DNA of 64,000 nucleotides from Desulfovibrio sp. An276 (GTDB taxonomy: Bacteria; Desulfobacterota; Desulfovibrionia; Desulfovibrionales; Desulfovibrionaceae): the NCBI RefSeq assembly GCF_002159665.1, contig NZ_NFJC01000006.1, positions 1 through 64,000 of the forward strand, read 5' to 3'. The notes below the pieces were generated by a model, which worked only from the letters and a program-made list of their open reading frames with translations, made no database searches and was not told the DNA's origin. Position 1 is the first letter of the stretch, and each line of letters starts with the position of its first letter. The position numbers and the translations under genes were made by a program. Shown in pieces: positions 17,895 to 26,689 of the stretch.

Positions 17895-19019
17895 TCAGGT
17901 AAGGTCAGGGACATGCATGTCGTCCAGGATGCCATTTGCCACCACATTGGCGTCAAACTTTTCTGCAGCAAGTTCCCTGCCACATGCACCCATCGAGACA
18001 AGAAGTTCGGGATTTGCGCAAAGCCGTTCCATGGCTTCGGCAAGAGCAGCAGGGTTCTTTAAGGGAACAAGCAGACCGTTCTTGCCGTCCTCGACCACTT
18101 CCCTGCAGCCGGGAACATCCGTCACGATACAGGGTCTTGCCATGCTCATGGCTTCCATGATGGCAGTAGGCGTGCCCTCGCGCCAGGAGGCAAGCACGAT
18201 GACGTGGGCTGCCTGAACTTCGGGGCGCACATCGCTTGTTGCCCCGAGGTAGTCCACGCTTCCCTTCCAGGAAGCTATCTCTTCTTCACCTATGCTGCCC
18301 AGCCCCTGCTCTTTGGGGCCCAGGATGCGGAAGAGAGTATCTGGGTACTTTTGTCTGACTATTTTTGCAGCCTCGACAAATTCGCGAAAGCCCTTGGCTT
18401 CAAGCAGACGACCTATGCTCAGAAAAACAAGGCCATTGTCCCTGTTCGGCAGAGGCAGGGGAGCAAAATGACTGCAGTCCACCCCTGTTCCCCTGGCAAA
18501 GAGCACGCGGGCATTCTTCTTGAGGATGCCGCAGCTGGCAAAGAGCTCTGCATCGTCCCTGTTCTGGAAAAAGACACCTTCGATACCAGAGAGGGCTGTA
18601 TGGTACAGAACAATGCTCAGCCTGTTGATGAGCTTCTTGAAGAGAGAATCTGCCTCAAAGGCATATCCCAGGCCGGTGATTGTCGCATAGATATGTCGAA
18701 TACCGGCGCTTTTTGCCGCAAGACATCCGTAGATCACCGGCTTTATGGTGCTGGCAAAAAGCAGATCTATGCGTTCTTTTCCAAAAATCTTCTTGAGTTC
18801 AAGAAAGGTTCTGATGTCGTTTGACGGGCTCAGCCCCTTGCGATCCAGACTGTAGTGGCGCAGGTCTACGCCCAGGTCACGAATACGCTGGTTGCTTTCC
18901 GTGTCCCCATCCGGGACAAGACACAGAACGCTGTGCCCCCTTGCCTTTGCGGCAAGCATGAGCACGCGCCAGAAGAGAAAGGTAGCTCTGGCCTGATTGC
19001 CGAGTACGCAGATGCGCAT
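17895..19019 (-). CDS. glycosyltransferase family 4
   Basis: The 374-residue GT-B enzyme probably adds a sugar from a nucleotide donor to a lipid-linked saccharide. It has the N-terminal donor-domain region and the C-terminal motifs LSIGRLLEAKGFREFVEAA and SWREGTPTAIMEAMSMARPCIVTDVPG, where the ExxxE-type Glu residues contact the donor sugar. AAAGGAAAAGG just upstream supports the ATG at 19019. It resembles the PglA/WbnK-like enzymes that act right after the first sugar, which fits with the initiating transferase encoded next. Confidence 0.88.
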   Translation of the reverse strand: MRICVLGNQARATFLFWRVLMLAAKARGHSVLCLVPDGDTESNQRIRDLGVDLRHYSLDRKGLSPSNDIRTFLELKKIFGKERIDLLFASTIKPVIYGCLAAKSAGIRHIYATITGLGYAFEADSLFKKLINRLSIVLYHTALSGIEGVFFQNRDDAELFASCGILKKNARVLFARGTGVDCSHFAPLPLPNRDNGLVFLSIGRLLEAKGFREFVEAAKIVRQKYPDTLFRILGPKEQGLGSIGEEEIASWKGSVDYLGATSDVRPEVQAAHVIVLASWREGTPTAIMEAMSMARPCIVTDVPGCREVVEDGKNGLLVPLKNPAALAEAMERLCANPELLVSMGACGRELAAEKFDANVVANGILDDMHVPDLT

Positions 19020-19494
19020 GGCCTTTTCCTTTGCTGATTGTTTCTGCTTCCTCTTCCCTGAACCGGGAAGGCGGCAGAAAGAAGGGGAAATATCCTTGAG
19101 TTGCAAAAGTGAAAGAGCGCCAGGTGATGCTCTGGTATGTCCTGGAATGCGCCCTATTCCGGCAAGGTCCTACCACAAGGCAACCAAGAAGGAAACAGGG
19201 AGTCCAAGTTCTTGAAATAAGATGAAAAGTTTTTTGTCCGTTCCAGCAGATTACAAATGGGTTCTGCAATCCGTCAATCTAGCTTTTTTTGCCTGCCTGT
19301 GTCACATTCACGAAAAAGAACTGCACTCATCGCAAGTCCTCGCCAGTCTTGTCGCGCCCGCTCTGTTCAAAGGCTGTGCGCGGCAATCTGTGGCAAGGCA
19401 CAAAGAGGCCTGCCGCCCTGTCAGTGACTGTCTGCGGTGCAGCACACAAGACAACAGACAATGCCCCAAAAGGGGGTTCTGAAGGAGCAGAATC
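19020..19494. other. divergent intergenic region between glycosyltransferase and epimerase genes
   Basis: These 475 bases separate two genes read away from each other and must contain their promoters. I see no gene, strong hairpin or clear -35/-10 pair on either strand. The 5' side is rich in CTTCC/GGAAG runs. The first 60 bases upstream of the epimerase are ordinary leader. Confidence 0.6.
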
Positions 19495-20520
19495 ATGGCT
19501 GCAAAAAACTACGAGCAACTGTGCTCACAGATGCAGGAGAAACCCGGATACTGGCTTGTGACCGGCTGCGCCGGCTTCATAGGCTCCAATCTGATTGAGC
19601 GGCTGCTCAAGCTCGGTCAGAAGGTAATTGGTCTCGACAACTTTCTGACTGGCTATCAGAAAAACCTTGATATGGTGGAAGCCCTTGTCGGTCCCGAGGC
19701 CTGGAGTCGCTTCACCTTTGTCGAGGGTGATATCCGTGACATCGATACCTGCCACAAGGTTTGCGAAAATGTGGATCATGTCCTTCACGAGGCAGCCCTG
19801 GGCTCTGTTCCCCGTTCCATTGACGATCCTCTTCTGTCCAACAGCTGCAACATCACTGGCTTTCTCAACATGCTGGTGGCTGCCCGTGACGCAGGCGTGA
19901 AGAGCTTTGTCTATGCAGCCTCTTCGTCGACCTATGGCGACAGTCCCGAGCTTCCCAAGGTGGAGGACCACATAGGACATCCCCTTTCTCCCTATGCAGT
20001 GACCAAATACGTGGATGAACTCTATGGTGACGTGTTTGCACGCTGCTACGGCTTTACCACGGTTGGCCTGCGCTACTTCAATGTCTTTGGGCAGCGTCAG
20101 GATCCCTTTGGCGCCTATGCAGCCGTCATCCCCCAGTGGTTTGCCAGCCTTTTGCGCAACGAAACAGTCTATGTCAACGGCGACGGCGAGACAAGCCGCG
20201 ACTTCTGCTACATCGACAACGTTGTACAGGCCAACCTTTTGGCAAGCTTCGCGGAAGGGAAGGCACGCAACCAGATCTACAATGTGGCATTCGGAGAGAG
20301 GACAACGCTCAACGAACTCTTTGATCTCATCAAGGAGGAAGTGATGCGCCACAAGGATGTAGCAAACGCCATGCCCGTGCATCGTGACTTCAGAGCCGGC
20401 GATGTTCGCCACTCCCTGGCCAATATAGACAAGGCCAAAACACTTCTGGGCTACGAGCCGCACTTCAATGTCCGCCAGGGATTGCGTCTGGCAGGTGACT
20501 GGTACGCAGCCAATCTCTAG
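19495..20520 (+). CDS. wbpP: UDP-N-acetylglucosamine 4-epimerase, WbpP/TviC group
   Basis: The 341-residue short-chain dehydrogenase-type epimerase interconverts UDP-GlcNAc and UDP-GalNAc (or the uronic acids) for surface polysaccharide. It has the NAD motif GCAGFIGSN (residues about 24-32), SSSTYGD and the catalytic SPYAVTKY (Tyr-x3-Lys). It also has the group-specific runs [10 protein letters not shown] and [22 protein letters not shown], which are diagnostic for the WbpP group rather than GalE. AAGGAG upstream supports the ATG. It faces away from the glycosyltransferase operon, and a hairpin follows its stop. Confidence 0.92.
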   Translation: MAAKNYEQLCSQMQEKPGYWLVTGCAGFIGSNLIERLLKLGQKVIGLDNFLTGYQKNLDMVEALVGPEAWSRFTFVEGDIRDIDTCHKVCENVDHVLHEAALGSVPRSIDDPLLSNSCNITGFLNMLVAARDAGVKSFVYAASSSTYGDSPELPKVEDHIGHPLSPYAVTKYVDELYGDVFARCYGFTTVGLRYFNVFGQRQDPFGAYAAVIPQWFASLLRNETVYVNGDGETSRDFCYIDNVVQANLLASFAEGKARNQIYNVAFGERTTLNELFDLIKEEVMRHKDVANAMPVHRDFRAGDVRHSLANIDKAKTLLGYEPHFNVRQGLRLAGDWYAANL

Positions 20521-20531
20521 TTTTTTTGCCG

Positions 20532-20567
20532 GGGCCTGTCAGAACGCTTTGACGTTTTGGCAGGCCC
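20532..20567 (+). terminator. hairpin after the epimerase gene
   Basis: A 15-bp stem (arms beginning GGGCCTG and ending CAGGCCC, two G-U pairs) lies 11 bases after the stop codon and is followed by TGTGTCTTTT. It probably limits readthrough into the AsmA-like gene. Confidence 0.65.
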
Positions 20568-20590
20568 TGTGTCTTTTGCGAGGAAACAGC

Positions 20591-22576
20591 ATGGCAGCCA
20601 AGAAAATAGTGAAGTTCACCCTGATTGGCCTGTGCGCCATCGTGATTGTGGCAATCGCGGCAGTGTATCTCGCGGGACCGAGCATTTTGGAAAAGGTCCT
20701 TGCCAGAGCCAACGAGATTTCCCAGAAATCCACAGGCAAGGCCCTGACCTTTGCCAAGCAGCCGGTTATTTCCATAATCCCCCTTGGGGTGCGTTTTGAG
20801 GGTGTCCGCTGGGGAGACGACAAGTCGGACTTGTCCGTCTATGCCAAAAGCGGCCATGCGAGCGTAGCCCTTGGTTCCATATTCAGTGGAACCCCGGAAG
20901 TACAGGATGTGGAACTGCAGGAGCCTGTGGTAACCATACGCCAGAACCAGTCCGGGGCATCACTGGGACCGGTCGCCGAGGCTGACAAGGATGAAAAGGC
21001 CAAGGCGGTAACCGAACAGCATCCTGCCTCCTCGATGAGCTTGCCGATATCTTTGAGACGGCTTGTCCTGCAGGACGGAAAGTTTACGCTGGTACAGGAA
21101 GGGGGCGACGAGATATCGATTTCCAGCCTGAATCTCTCCATACGCAACATCGGGCAGGGAGAGACAGGCGAGCTTGAATGCGACTTTGTTGCTGCCCTGC
21201 AAAAGGCAACGGGCGAATACATTGAGGCAAACATGGCTTTGCAAGGCGCGGCAAAGCTTAATCTGCCAGAAATCGGTCTGCCCATGCTGCAGGTGACAAT
21301 CACGCCGGTGAAGGGGCTCTATGACAGGAATCTGGGCCCGGCTAGCTTCACAGTGAAGGGTAATGTGTCCCTCGCAAGCGGTGATTTTGCCCTGGAGAAG
21401 CTTGATGCAGGCATTACCAGCGCCAGGGTCTCCCTGAAAGGAACCGGCAACATGCACAATCCGGCCTTTGCCGGAGACGTGTCCGTGAATGCCTCTCCTG
21501 CAAAACTCGCCCTGATTCCGGCTCTCGCTTCCGTACAGACCCTCACGGTCAATGCTAGGGCGGATTTCTCCGACAATGTCCTGAAAATCCCCTCTCTTGC
21601 GGTTGCTGCGGACAAGGCGAGTCTCAAGGGCAATCTTGAGTTGGGTCTGTCTTCCCTGGCCATCAGGGGCGCTCTGCATTGCTCTTCCCTGGATGTGAAC
21701 GCCCTGCTTGGCAAGCAGGGGCAGGAAAAGAAAGACGGCGCCAAGGAACAGGCCCAGGCCAGCGAAGAATCGGCAAATACCGATGAGGATACAGAGGACA
21801 CAATCCTGCCGGATGTGAATTTGACCATCACGGGTGAGGGCATTGTCTATAATGGCGTGAGCGTGAACAAACTCACCTGCACTATTTTGGGCAAGAATGG
21901 CAATTATGCTGTTTCGCCCCTTACTGCCATGGTTGATGGCAGCGCGGCTGTGGATATCAGGGCAAAGGCCAATCTGAAAAACAGCAGTTATCAGACAAGC
22001 GGCTCTGTCAAGAATCTTTCCCTTGCCACCATACAAAAGGCTGCGGCGCAGGACTTCAATATTCAGGGAACCGGCAGCTTCAACTGGGATGTTTCTGCAC
22101 GTGGCAAGAATGGAGATGTTCTTGCAAAGTCCGCAGCAGGCAAGGGACAGGTCAATCTTGTCAGCGTCCGTATTCCCGGCATCACCAAGGCAATCAAGGG
22201 AACAAAGCAGCTTTCGTCCATTGTGTTGCCTGAGCAGATAGACAGCATAACAGTGCCCTTTACGCTGCAAAAGGGACATTGCCTGTGGAACGCAAGGCTT
22301 GTGAGCGATGGGCTTGGCGGCAAGGGATCCGGTGATCTCGACTATGTTGGCAAGCGCATAGACGCAAATGTCGATGTGACAGTGCAGGGGCAGACAATTC
22401 CTCTCAAGATCAATGGGCCCTTGAGCGATATTTCCTACTCTGTGGACATGGAGAAGCTTTTGAAGAATATGGGCAAGGGTCTGCTTCAGGCGCCGCAAAA
22501 TCTGCGTCCCACTGAAGGTGGAATACGCAAGATTCTTCCCGGGTCTGGCGGCAATCCCTTGAAGGGGCTTTTCTAA
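20591..22576 (+). CDS. AsmA-family protein
   Basis: The 661-residue protein has a single N-terminal membrane anchor (residues 8-30). A long repeat-rich beta-structured periplasmic part follows, ending in an AsmA C-terminal domain (TGSFNWDVSARG ... KAIKGTKQL ... LNDS-like GKGSGDLDYVGKRIDANVDVTVQG). AsmA-like proteins are thought to bridge inner and outer membranes and carry phospholipids. A low-complexity acidic/Ala-rich insert sits near residues 380-400. The ATG at 20591 follows GAGGA. It appears monocistronic, and a metallo-hydrolase gene starts 60 bases further. Confidence 0.85.
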   Translation: MAAKKIVKFTLIGLCAIVIVAIAAVYLAGPSILEKVLARANEISQKSTGKALTFAKQPVISIIPLGVRFEGVRWGDDKSDLSVYAKSGHASVALGSIFSGTPEVQDVELQEPVVTIRQNQSGASLGPVAEADKDEKAKAVTEQHPASSMSLPISLRRLVLQDGKFTLVQEGGDEISISSLNLSIRNIGQGETGELECDFVAALQKATGEYIEANMALQGAAKLNLPEIGLPMLQVTITPVKGLYDRNLGPASFTVKGNVSLASGDFALEKLDAGITSARVSLKGTGNMHNPAFAGDVSVNASPAKLALIPALASVQTLTVNARADFSDNVLKIPSLAVAADKASLKGNLELGLSSLAIRGALHCSSLDVNALLGKQGQEKKDGAKEQAQASEESANTDEDTEDTILPDVNLTITGEGIVYNGVSVNKLTCTILGKNGNYAVSPLTAMVDGSAAVDIRAKANLKNSSYQTSGSVKNLSLATIQKAAAQDFNIQGTGSFNWDVSARGKNGDVLAKSAAGKGQVNLVSVRIPGITKAIKGTKQLSSIVLPEQIDSITVPFTLQKGHCLWNARLVSDGLGGKGSGDLDYVGKRIDANVDVTVQGQTIPLKINGPLSDISYSVDMEKLLKNMGKGLLQAPQNLRPTEGGIRKILPGSGGNPLKGLF

Positions 22577-22636
22577 TGCAATCAGGGGGAGGAATTGCTC
22601 TCTCCCCCTTTGGCAAGCAAACAAAGAGGAGCATAT

Positions 22637-23323
22637 ATGAGCAATATCACATGGTATGGTCATGCGGCCTTTGGTCTTGAATGCTCAGGCGTGCGTATTC
22701 TGATCGATCCGTTTTTTGCCGATCCCCAGATGGCTGCTTTGGCTGAAAAGGGAGGTGTTGACCTCATTCTGATCACGCACGATCATGGGGATCACACCGG
22801 TGACGTGGCTGGTATCGCCCAGAGAACGAAAGCCGGCGTGGGTGCCATTGTCGGAACAACGGAGCACTTGCAGGAAATGGGCGTGCCGGCAGAACAGATT
22901 CTCTACGGCGGATTCAACATGGGTGGCACCATGGAGTACAGGGGCGTCAAGGTAACCATGACGCAGGCCTATCATACCAGCATGACGGGCTCTCCCGCAG
23001 GTTATATAATCACAATGCCTGACGGACTGGTTGTCTACCATGCCGGCGACACGTGCATTTTCAGCGGCATGGCCCTGTGGGGCAAATTGTATCCCATTGA
23101 CGTTGCCCTTTTGCCCGTGGGTGGGCACTACACCATGGATGCGCGTCAGGCAGCCATGGCATGTGGTCTGCTCAAATGCAGCCATGTTGTGCCCATGCAT
23201 TACGGAACTTTCCCGATTCTGGCTCAGAACACGGACGAGTTCGAGCAGCTCCTTGGCTCACAGGTCCCGTCCTGTCGCTGTGTACCCATGAAGATTGGCG
23301 ATACAGTCGAATTCAGCAAATAG
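22637..23323 (+). CDS. UPF0173-family metallo-beta-lactamase-fold hydrolase
   Basis: The 228-residue protein has the metal-binding signature THDHGDHTGD (residues about 48-57), then AYHTS, HAGDT and the C-terminal MHYGTFP. These are the ligand positions of the UPF0173 branch of the MBL fold. The substrate of this widespread family is not established. AGAGGAG six bases upstream sets the ATG. It follows the AsmA-like gene by 60 bases in the same direction and may be cotranscribed. Confidence 0.9.
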   Translation: MSNITWYGHAAFGLECSGVRILIDPFFADPQMAALAEKGGVDLILITHDHGDHTGDVAGIAQRTKAGVGAIVGTTEHLQEMGVPAEQILYGGFNMGGTMEYRGVKVTMTQAYHTSMTGSPAGYIITMPDGLVVYHAGDTCIFSGMALWGKLYPIDVALLPVGGHYTMDARQAAMACGLLKCSHVVPMHYGTFPILAQNTDEFEQLLGSQVPSCRCVPMKIGDTVEFSK

Positions 23324-23412
23324 GCAATCGAACCTGGTGTGTTTGCGCTTAAGGGCAAGTCTGGAACATTCCGTATTCCTTGGTCCGGCTTCGATTTTTG
23401 CCAAAATTCTGC

Positions 23413-23441
23413 TTGAAAGTCTTTGTGCAAGGATCTACTCT
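23413..23441 (+). promoter_or_regulatory. sigma70-type promoter of tRNA-Arg
   Basis: TTGAAA (23413-23418), 17-base spacer and TACTCT (23436-23441) lie 30 bases before tRNA-Arg. Confidence 0.6.
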
Positions 23442-23471
23442 GTGCCCATGGGAATTCTCAGATGGACTTCT

Positions 23472-23548
23472 GTGCCCGTGGCTCAGCTGGATAGAGCGTT
23501 GGCCTCCGGAGCCGAAGATCGGGAGTTCGAATCTCCCCGGGCACACCA
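23472..23548 (+). tRNA. tRNA-Arg (CCG)
   Basis: Acceptor GTGCCCG/CGGGCAC, D-stem GCTC/GAGC, anticodon stem TTGGC/GCCGA with loop CTCCGGA (anticodon CCG), T-stem GGGAG/CTCCC with loop TTCGAAT, discriminator A and encoded CCA. All helices pair. It is a single-gene transcript ended by a strong terminator. Confidence 0.97.
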
Positions 23549-23556
23549 TCTTTCAG

Positions 23557-23597
23557 GGACGGAGTATGGCTTGAAGGTCATACTCCGTCCTGCTTTT
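23557..23597 (+). terminator. terminator of tRNA-Arg
   Basis: Perfect 12-bp arms GGACGGAGTATG and CATACTCCGTCC, then TGCTTTTTG. Confidence 0.9.
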
Positions 23598-23838
23598 TGT
23601 CCACCTTCCAAAAGAGTCGGAAAGACGTATCATTTTGGTTGGAACCATTGACTTTTTTCAAGGGGGAGTTTGTAATAAAGCCGCTTTGCACCACTTGAGT
23701 ACTGTCTGTCAGAAAGGCGCTTTCCTCATCTTGAAAGGGTGAGGTACACAAATTTCTGCCCATGCTTGTCGCGTGCAATGTATCGAACAACCATGCGTGC
23801 CTTGGGCACTGCAAAACAACTCGAACCGCGGGAGCACC

Positions 23839-25080
23839 ATGGGCACACCCCTGTCCACAGTATCGTCCTTGCCAAAGACTGTGTATTTGGCACTGTGGTT
23901 TCCGCTTTTGTCGGAAACATTTGTATTTTATGAGGTACAGGGTTTGTGGAGAAGGGGCTTTCCCGTATCTGTTGTCACTCTGTACGGTGAACGCAAAAAG
24001 TATCTGGCAGAACACATGCGCAATACGCAAGTACCTGTCAGGCATCTGGGCATACCCCATATCCTGCCCATTGCTGCAGCCGTTATCGCAAGACTTGTCA
24101 GACAGCCTCGCCTGGTAGGCGGCATATTGCGCAGGATTCTCTTTGCAAAATGGCGTGATGCGGAAATGCGCCTGGAAAACTACTGGGCTTTCTGCTGTGG
24201 TGTCTATCTGGCAGACAGATTTCGCAAGGAAGGCGTCAGGCACATACACGGGGCCTGGGCATCAGGGCCTGCTACAGCGGCCTGGGTCATACATCAGCTT
24301 GAGGGCATACCCTATTCCTTCACTGCCAGAGCTACGGATGTGCGTCCCCCGGACGGCTTTTTGGGGGAAAAGTTGGCGGACTGCGCCTTTGCAAGAGCGG
24401 ACTCCTCCTTCAACGTGCCGCACATGCGCTCCTTTCTCCCCGACGACAAGTGGGACAAGGTGCATCTTGTGTACAACACCCTGACCATGTCTTCCGAAGG
24501 CACAGCTGCGGTGCCGATGCAAAGTCCCTGCAGAATCATCTGCATTGGCAGGCTTATCGAGAAGAAGGGTTTTGCGTATCTCATCAGGGCTGCCATACGC
24601 CTTTACGGGGAAGGTGTCCCGGTAGATGTGACCATTGTAGGTGGGGGCGGACTCATGCACACCCTGAAGAGCGAAGCACAGCCCATACACGAACACGTGC
24701 ACTTTACCGGTGCCCTGCCACACGACAGGATTGCGGGAATGCTTCGCGAAAGTGACATACTGGTCATGCCTTCCATTATTCCTGAAGGAACGGAACAGTC
24801 TGACGGGCTGCCTACGGTTATTGTCGAAGCCATGCGCATGGGTGTGCCGGTGGTGAGCACAAGAGTGGCAAGCATAGGGGATGTGGTCATAGACAATGAA
24901 ACAGGCTGTCTTGTCCCGCAAAAGGACGTCCCGGCCCTGGCAGAGGCCATCAAGGGCCTGATTTTTGACAGGGAAAGAGCCCTACGTTTGGCACAAAACG
25001 CGAGGGCTCTGGTCAACGACATCCTTTCCGAGGAAAAGACTTTGGGACGCATGGAAGAACTTTTCGAATCCGCCAGCTGA
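23839..25080 (+). CDS. glycosyltransferase family 4
   Basis: The 413-residue GT-B enzyme has an N-terminal acceptor half (LALWFPLLSETFVFYEVQGL, typical of capsule/EPS glycosyltransferases). The C-terminal donor half has CIGRLIEKKGFAYLIRAA, VTIVGGGGL and the catalytic EGTEQSDGLPTVIVEAMRMGVPVV. The start at 23839 has GGGAG nine bases upstream. An in-frame extension of 22 codons has no family similarity. It is isolated from the cluster at 16-20 kb by the tRNA gene and converges with queE, so the acceptor cannot be guessed. Confidence 0.88.
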   Translation: MGTPLSTVSSLPKTVYLALWFPLLSETFVFYEVQGLWRRGFPVSVVTLYGERKKYLAEHMRNTQVPVRHLGIPHILPIAAAVIARLVRQPRLVGGILRRILFAKWRDAEMRLENYWAFCCGVYLADRFRKEGVRHIHGAWASGPATAAWVIHQLEGIPYSFTARATDVRPPDGFLGEKLADCAFARADSSFNVPHMRSFLPDDKWDKVHLVYNTLTMSSEGTAAVPMQSPCRIICIGRLIEKKGFAYLIRAAIRLYGEGVPVDVTIVGGGGLMHTLKSEAQPIHEHVHFTGALPHDRIAGMLRESDILVMPSIIPEGTEQSDGLPTVIVEAMRMGVPVVSTRVASIGDVVIDNETGCLVPQKDVPALAEAIKGLIFDRERALRLAQNARALVNDILSEEKTLGRMEELFESAS

Positions 25081-25108
25081 ATGCCTGTCATTGGCTGGCA
25101 GCAGTGGT

Positions 25109-25792
25109 TCAGCGAAAATCCGTGTATTTGTGCGTCTGCAGGGACAGATGCAGATTGTGCTTCAGGCACAGTTTGAAACAAAGTCTTGTCGCTTCTCTGT
25201 CCTGGCTCACAGGCTGCAGGGCGATGATGGGGCTTTGTGCGCTTTTGCGATCCACACGTTCGAAAACTTCGGAAAGAAGAAAGTCTGCGTCCTCTTCGCT
25301 GGCGATGGGGATCTTTATTTCGTTGGCCCTTGACCAGTTTTCCGCGAGAGGCATCCTTGCCCGCTTGGGCGAGAGGGTGATCCACAGGTTTTCCTCATTG
25401 TACACGGACAGGGGCCTTGTGCCACTTGTTTCTACCTGTACGTAAAATCCCCTGCCCTGCAAAAGGCGTATGAAGGGCGCAACGTCCTGCATAAATGGCT
25501 CACCACCAGTAAGCACAACGTGGCGAATACTTTTGTGCAGCCCTGAAAGATAGTTGCACAGGATTTCTGGATCCATTGACGTGTACAGGCCAGAGGCAGT
25601 CTCTTTTGCCAGGACAGAAAAATCGTTGTCTTTGGTGCGCAAATCTCGTGCAAGAGACATGGCATAGCCTGTGTCACACCATGGACAATGGACATCGCAG
25701 CCCTGCAGTCGGACAAAAATGGCGGGTGTGCCGGTAAAGTGTCCTTCTCCCTGCAGAGAAACAAAAACCTCGTTAACAAAAAGTATTTGCAT
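25109..25792 (-). CDS. queE: 7-carboxy-7-deazaguanine synthase QueE
   Basis: QueE is a radical SAM enzyme that contracts 6-carboxytetrahydropterin to 7-carboxy-7-deazaguanine in the route to preQ0 and queuosine. The 227-residue protein has the cluster motif Cys32-x3-Cys36-x2-Cys39 in GCDVHCPWCDT, the LQGEG substrate region at the N terminus and VLTGGEPF. It lies 37 bases downstream of queD on the same strand, so the two steps are cotranscribed. queC and queF are not in the window. Confidence 0.94.
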   Translation of the reverse strand: MQILFVNEVFVSLQGEGHFTGTPAIFVRLQGCDVHCPWCDTGYAMSLARDLRTKDNDFSVLAKETASGLYTSMDPEILCNYLSGLHKSIRHVVLTGGEPFMQDVAPFIRLLQGRGFYVQVETSGTRPLSVYNEENLWITLSPKRARMPLAENWSRANEIKIPIASEEDADFLLSEVFERVDRKSAQSPIIALQPVSQDREATRLCFKLCLKHNLHLSLQTHKYTDFR

Positions 25793-25829
25793 CTCCCACC
25801 AAGTTTCAGATCAATACGTTGACAGACAA

Positions 25830-26264
25830 CTATTTTTCCCAAGTAGCGTAGCTTTTTTCTGTTTCAAAGACAGTGACCGAGCTGACAAAGACATCCTTGT
25901 CTATGTCATATTCCTCCAATATTTTGGGAAAGAACGTAGTTCCAAGATAGGCTGCCATGTTTTCCGCAGTAGGATTGAAGGGAATCGCGACTAGGGATTC
26001 GTCTTCCTTGAGTACAGTCAGTTGCTCTACCAGGGGATCAATGTCGTAGAGCAAGGTCCTGTGGTCCCAGGCTTCGTCCAGGGCGCCAAAAAGAAGGCGT
26101 TTTACTTCGCCAAAGTCCAGGATCATGCCCAGGTGATCCAGTTTTTGCGCGGAGAGTGTCAGCAGGATGGTGTAATTGTGACCGTGCAGGCGTTCGCATT
26201 TGCCGCTGTGCTCGTAGATTCTGTGGGCTGTGGAAATTTCGTGTTTGCGGGTTATGTGCATCAT
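25830..26264 (-). CDS. queD: 6-carboxytetrahydropterin synthase QueD
   Basis: QueD converts dihydroneopterin triphosphate to 6-carboxytetrahydropterin, the step before QueE. The 144-residue protein has the zinc ligands His14 (STAHRI), His27 and His29 (LHGHNY) with the catalytic Cys23, and the C-terminal ETEKSYATW. Two adjacent ATG codons (26264 and 26261) can serve as start and an upstream in-frame TTG is less likely. No clear ribosome binding site is seen. It is separated from dsrD by a terminator. Confidence 0.92.
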   Translation of the reverse strand: MMHITRKHEISTAHRIYEHSGKCERLHGHNYTILLTLSAQKLDHLGMILDFGEVKRLLFGALDEAWDHRTLLYDIDPLVEQLTVLKEDESLVAIPFNPTAENMAAYLGTTFFPKILEEYDIDKDVFVSSVTVFETEKSYATWEK

Positions 26265-26319
26265 GGCTGTAAACAAGGATTTGATGGTTCAGGTTGACAG
26301 GATGAGAGCCTGAAAGACA

Positions 26320-26356
26320 AAAAACAACGGACAGCCTGCAAAAACAGACTGTCCGC
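26320..26356 (-). terminator. terminator of the dsr operon
   Basis: On the minus strand CGGACAGTCTG and CAGGCTGTCCG form an 11-bp stem with one G-U pair, followed by TTGTTTTTTG. It lies 23 bases after the dsrD stop and closes the dsrABD transcript. Confidence 0.88.
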
Positions 26357-26378
26357 TGGAGAAAATGTCTGGAGGACG

Positions 26379-26624
26379 TTAGGCTACAGGATTGCCCTCT
26401 TCGGCTTCTTCCTGCTTGCCAAGGCCCTTCATGCCGTACATGGTGGTAGAGCCGGAGGACCAGTATTCGATGACACCCTGCTTGACGAGATCGCTGAGGA
26501 TCTTCTTCACTTCGCGGGGCTTCTTGTCGGGGAACAGGTCCAGGAAGTCGTTGAAGTAGTGCTTGGACTTTGTTTTAGCCTTGGACTTGAAGTATTCGAT
26601 GATGACTTCTTTTTCGTCTGCCAT
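26379..26624 (-). CDS. dsrD: dissimilatory sulfite reductase-associated protein DsrD
   Basis: DsrD is a small winged-helix protein encoded beside dsrAB in sulfate reducers and reported to stimulate sulfite reduction by DsrAB. The 81-residue product has the family helices EVIIEYFKSKAKTKSKHYFNDFL and KPREVKKILSDLVKQGVIEYW and an acidic tail. GGAG six bases before the ATG at 26624 sets the start, four codons inside the longer frame. It is third gene of the operon, separated from dsrB by a strong mRNA hairpin. Confidence 0.95.
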   Translation of the reverse strand: MADEKEVIIEYFKSKAKTKSKHYFNDFLDLFPDKKPREVKKILSDLVKQGVIEYWSSGSTTMYGMKGLGKQEEAEEGNPVA

Positions 26625-26639
26625 GACGGGCTCCATAAG

Positions 26640-26668
26640 CGTGACAGCGGACAGTGCCCGCTGTCACG
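26640..26668 (-). promoter_or_regulatory. intergenic mRNA hairpin between dsrB and dsrD
   Basis: A perfect 11-bp stem (CGTGACAGCGG with CCGCTGTCACG) and 7-base loop lies between dsrB and dsrD. No T tract follows on the minus strand, so it looks like a stability or processing element rather than a full terminator. Confidence 0.75.
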
Positions 26669-26689
26669 AAAGAGTTGAGGGGGACAGGA

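Noticed and set aside
23349-23549. A 66-codon minus-strand frame beginning in tRNA-Arg
   Set aside because: It is antisense to the tRNA and shows the usual tRNA-derived peptide pattern, with no independent support.
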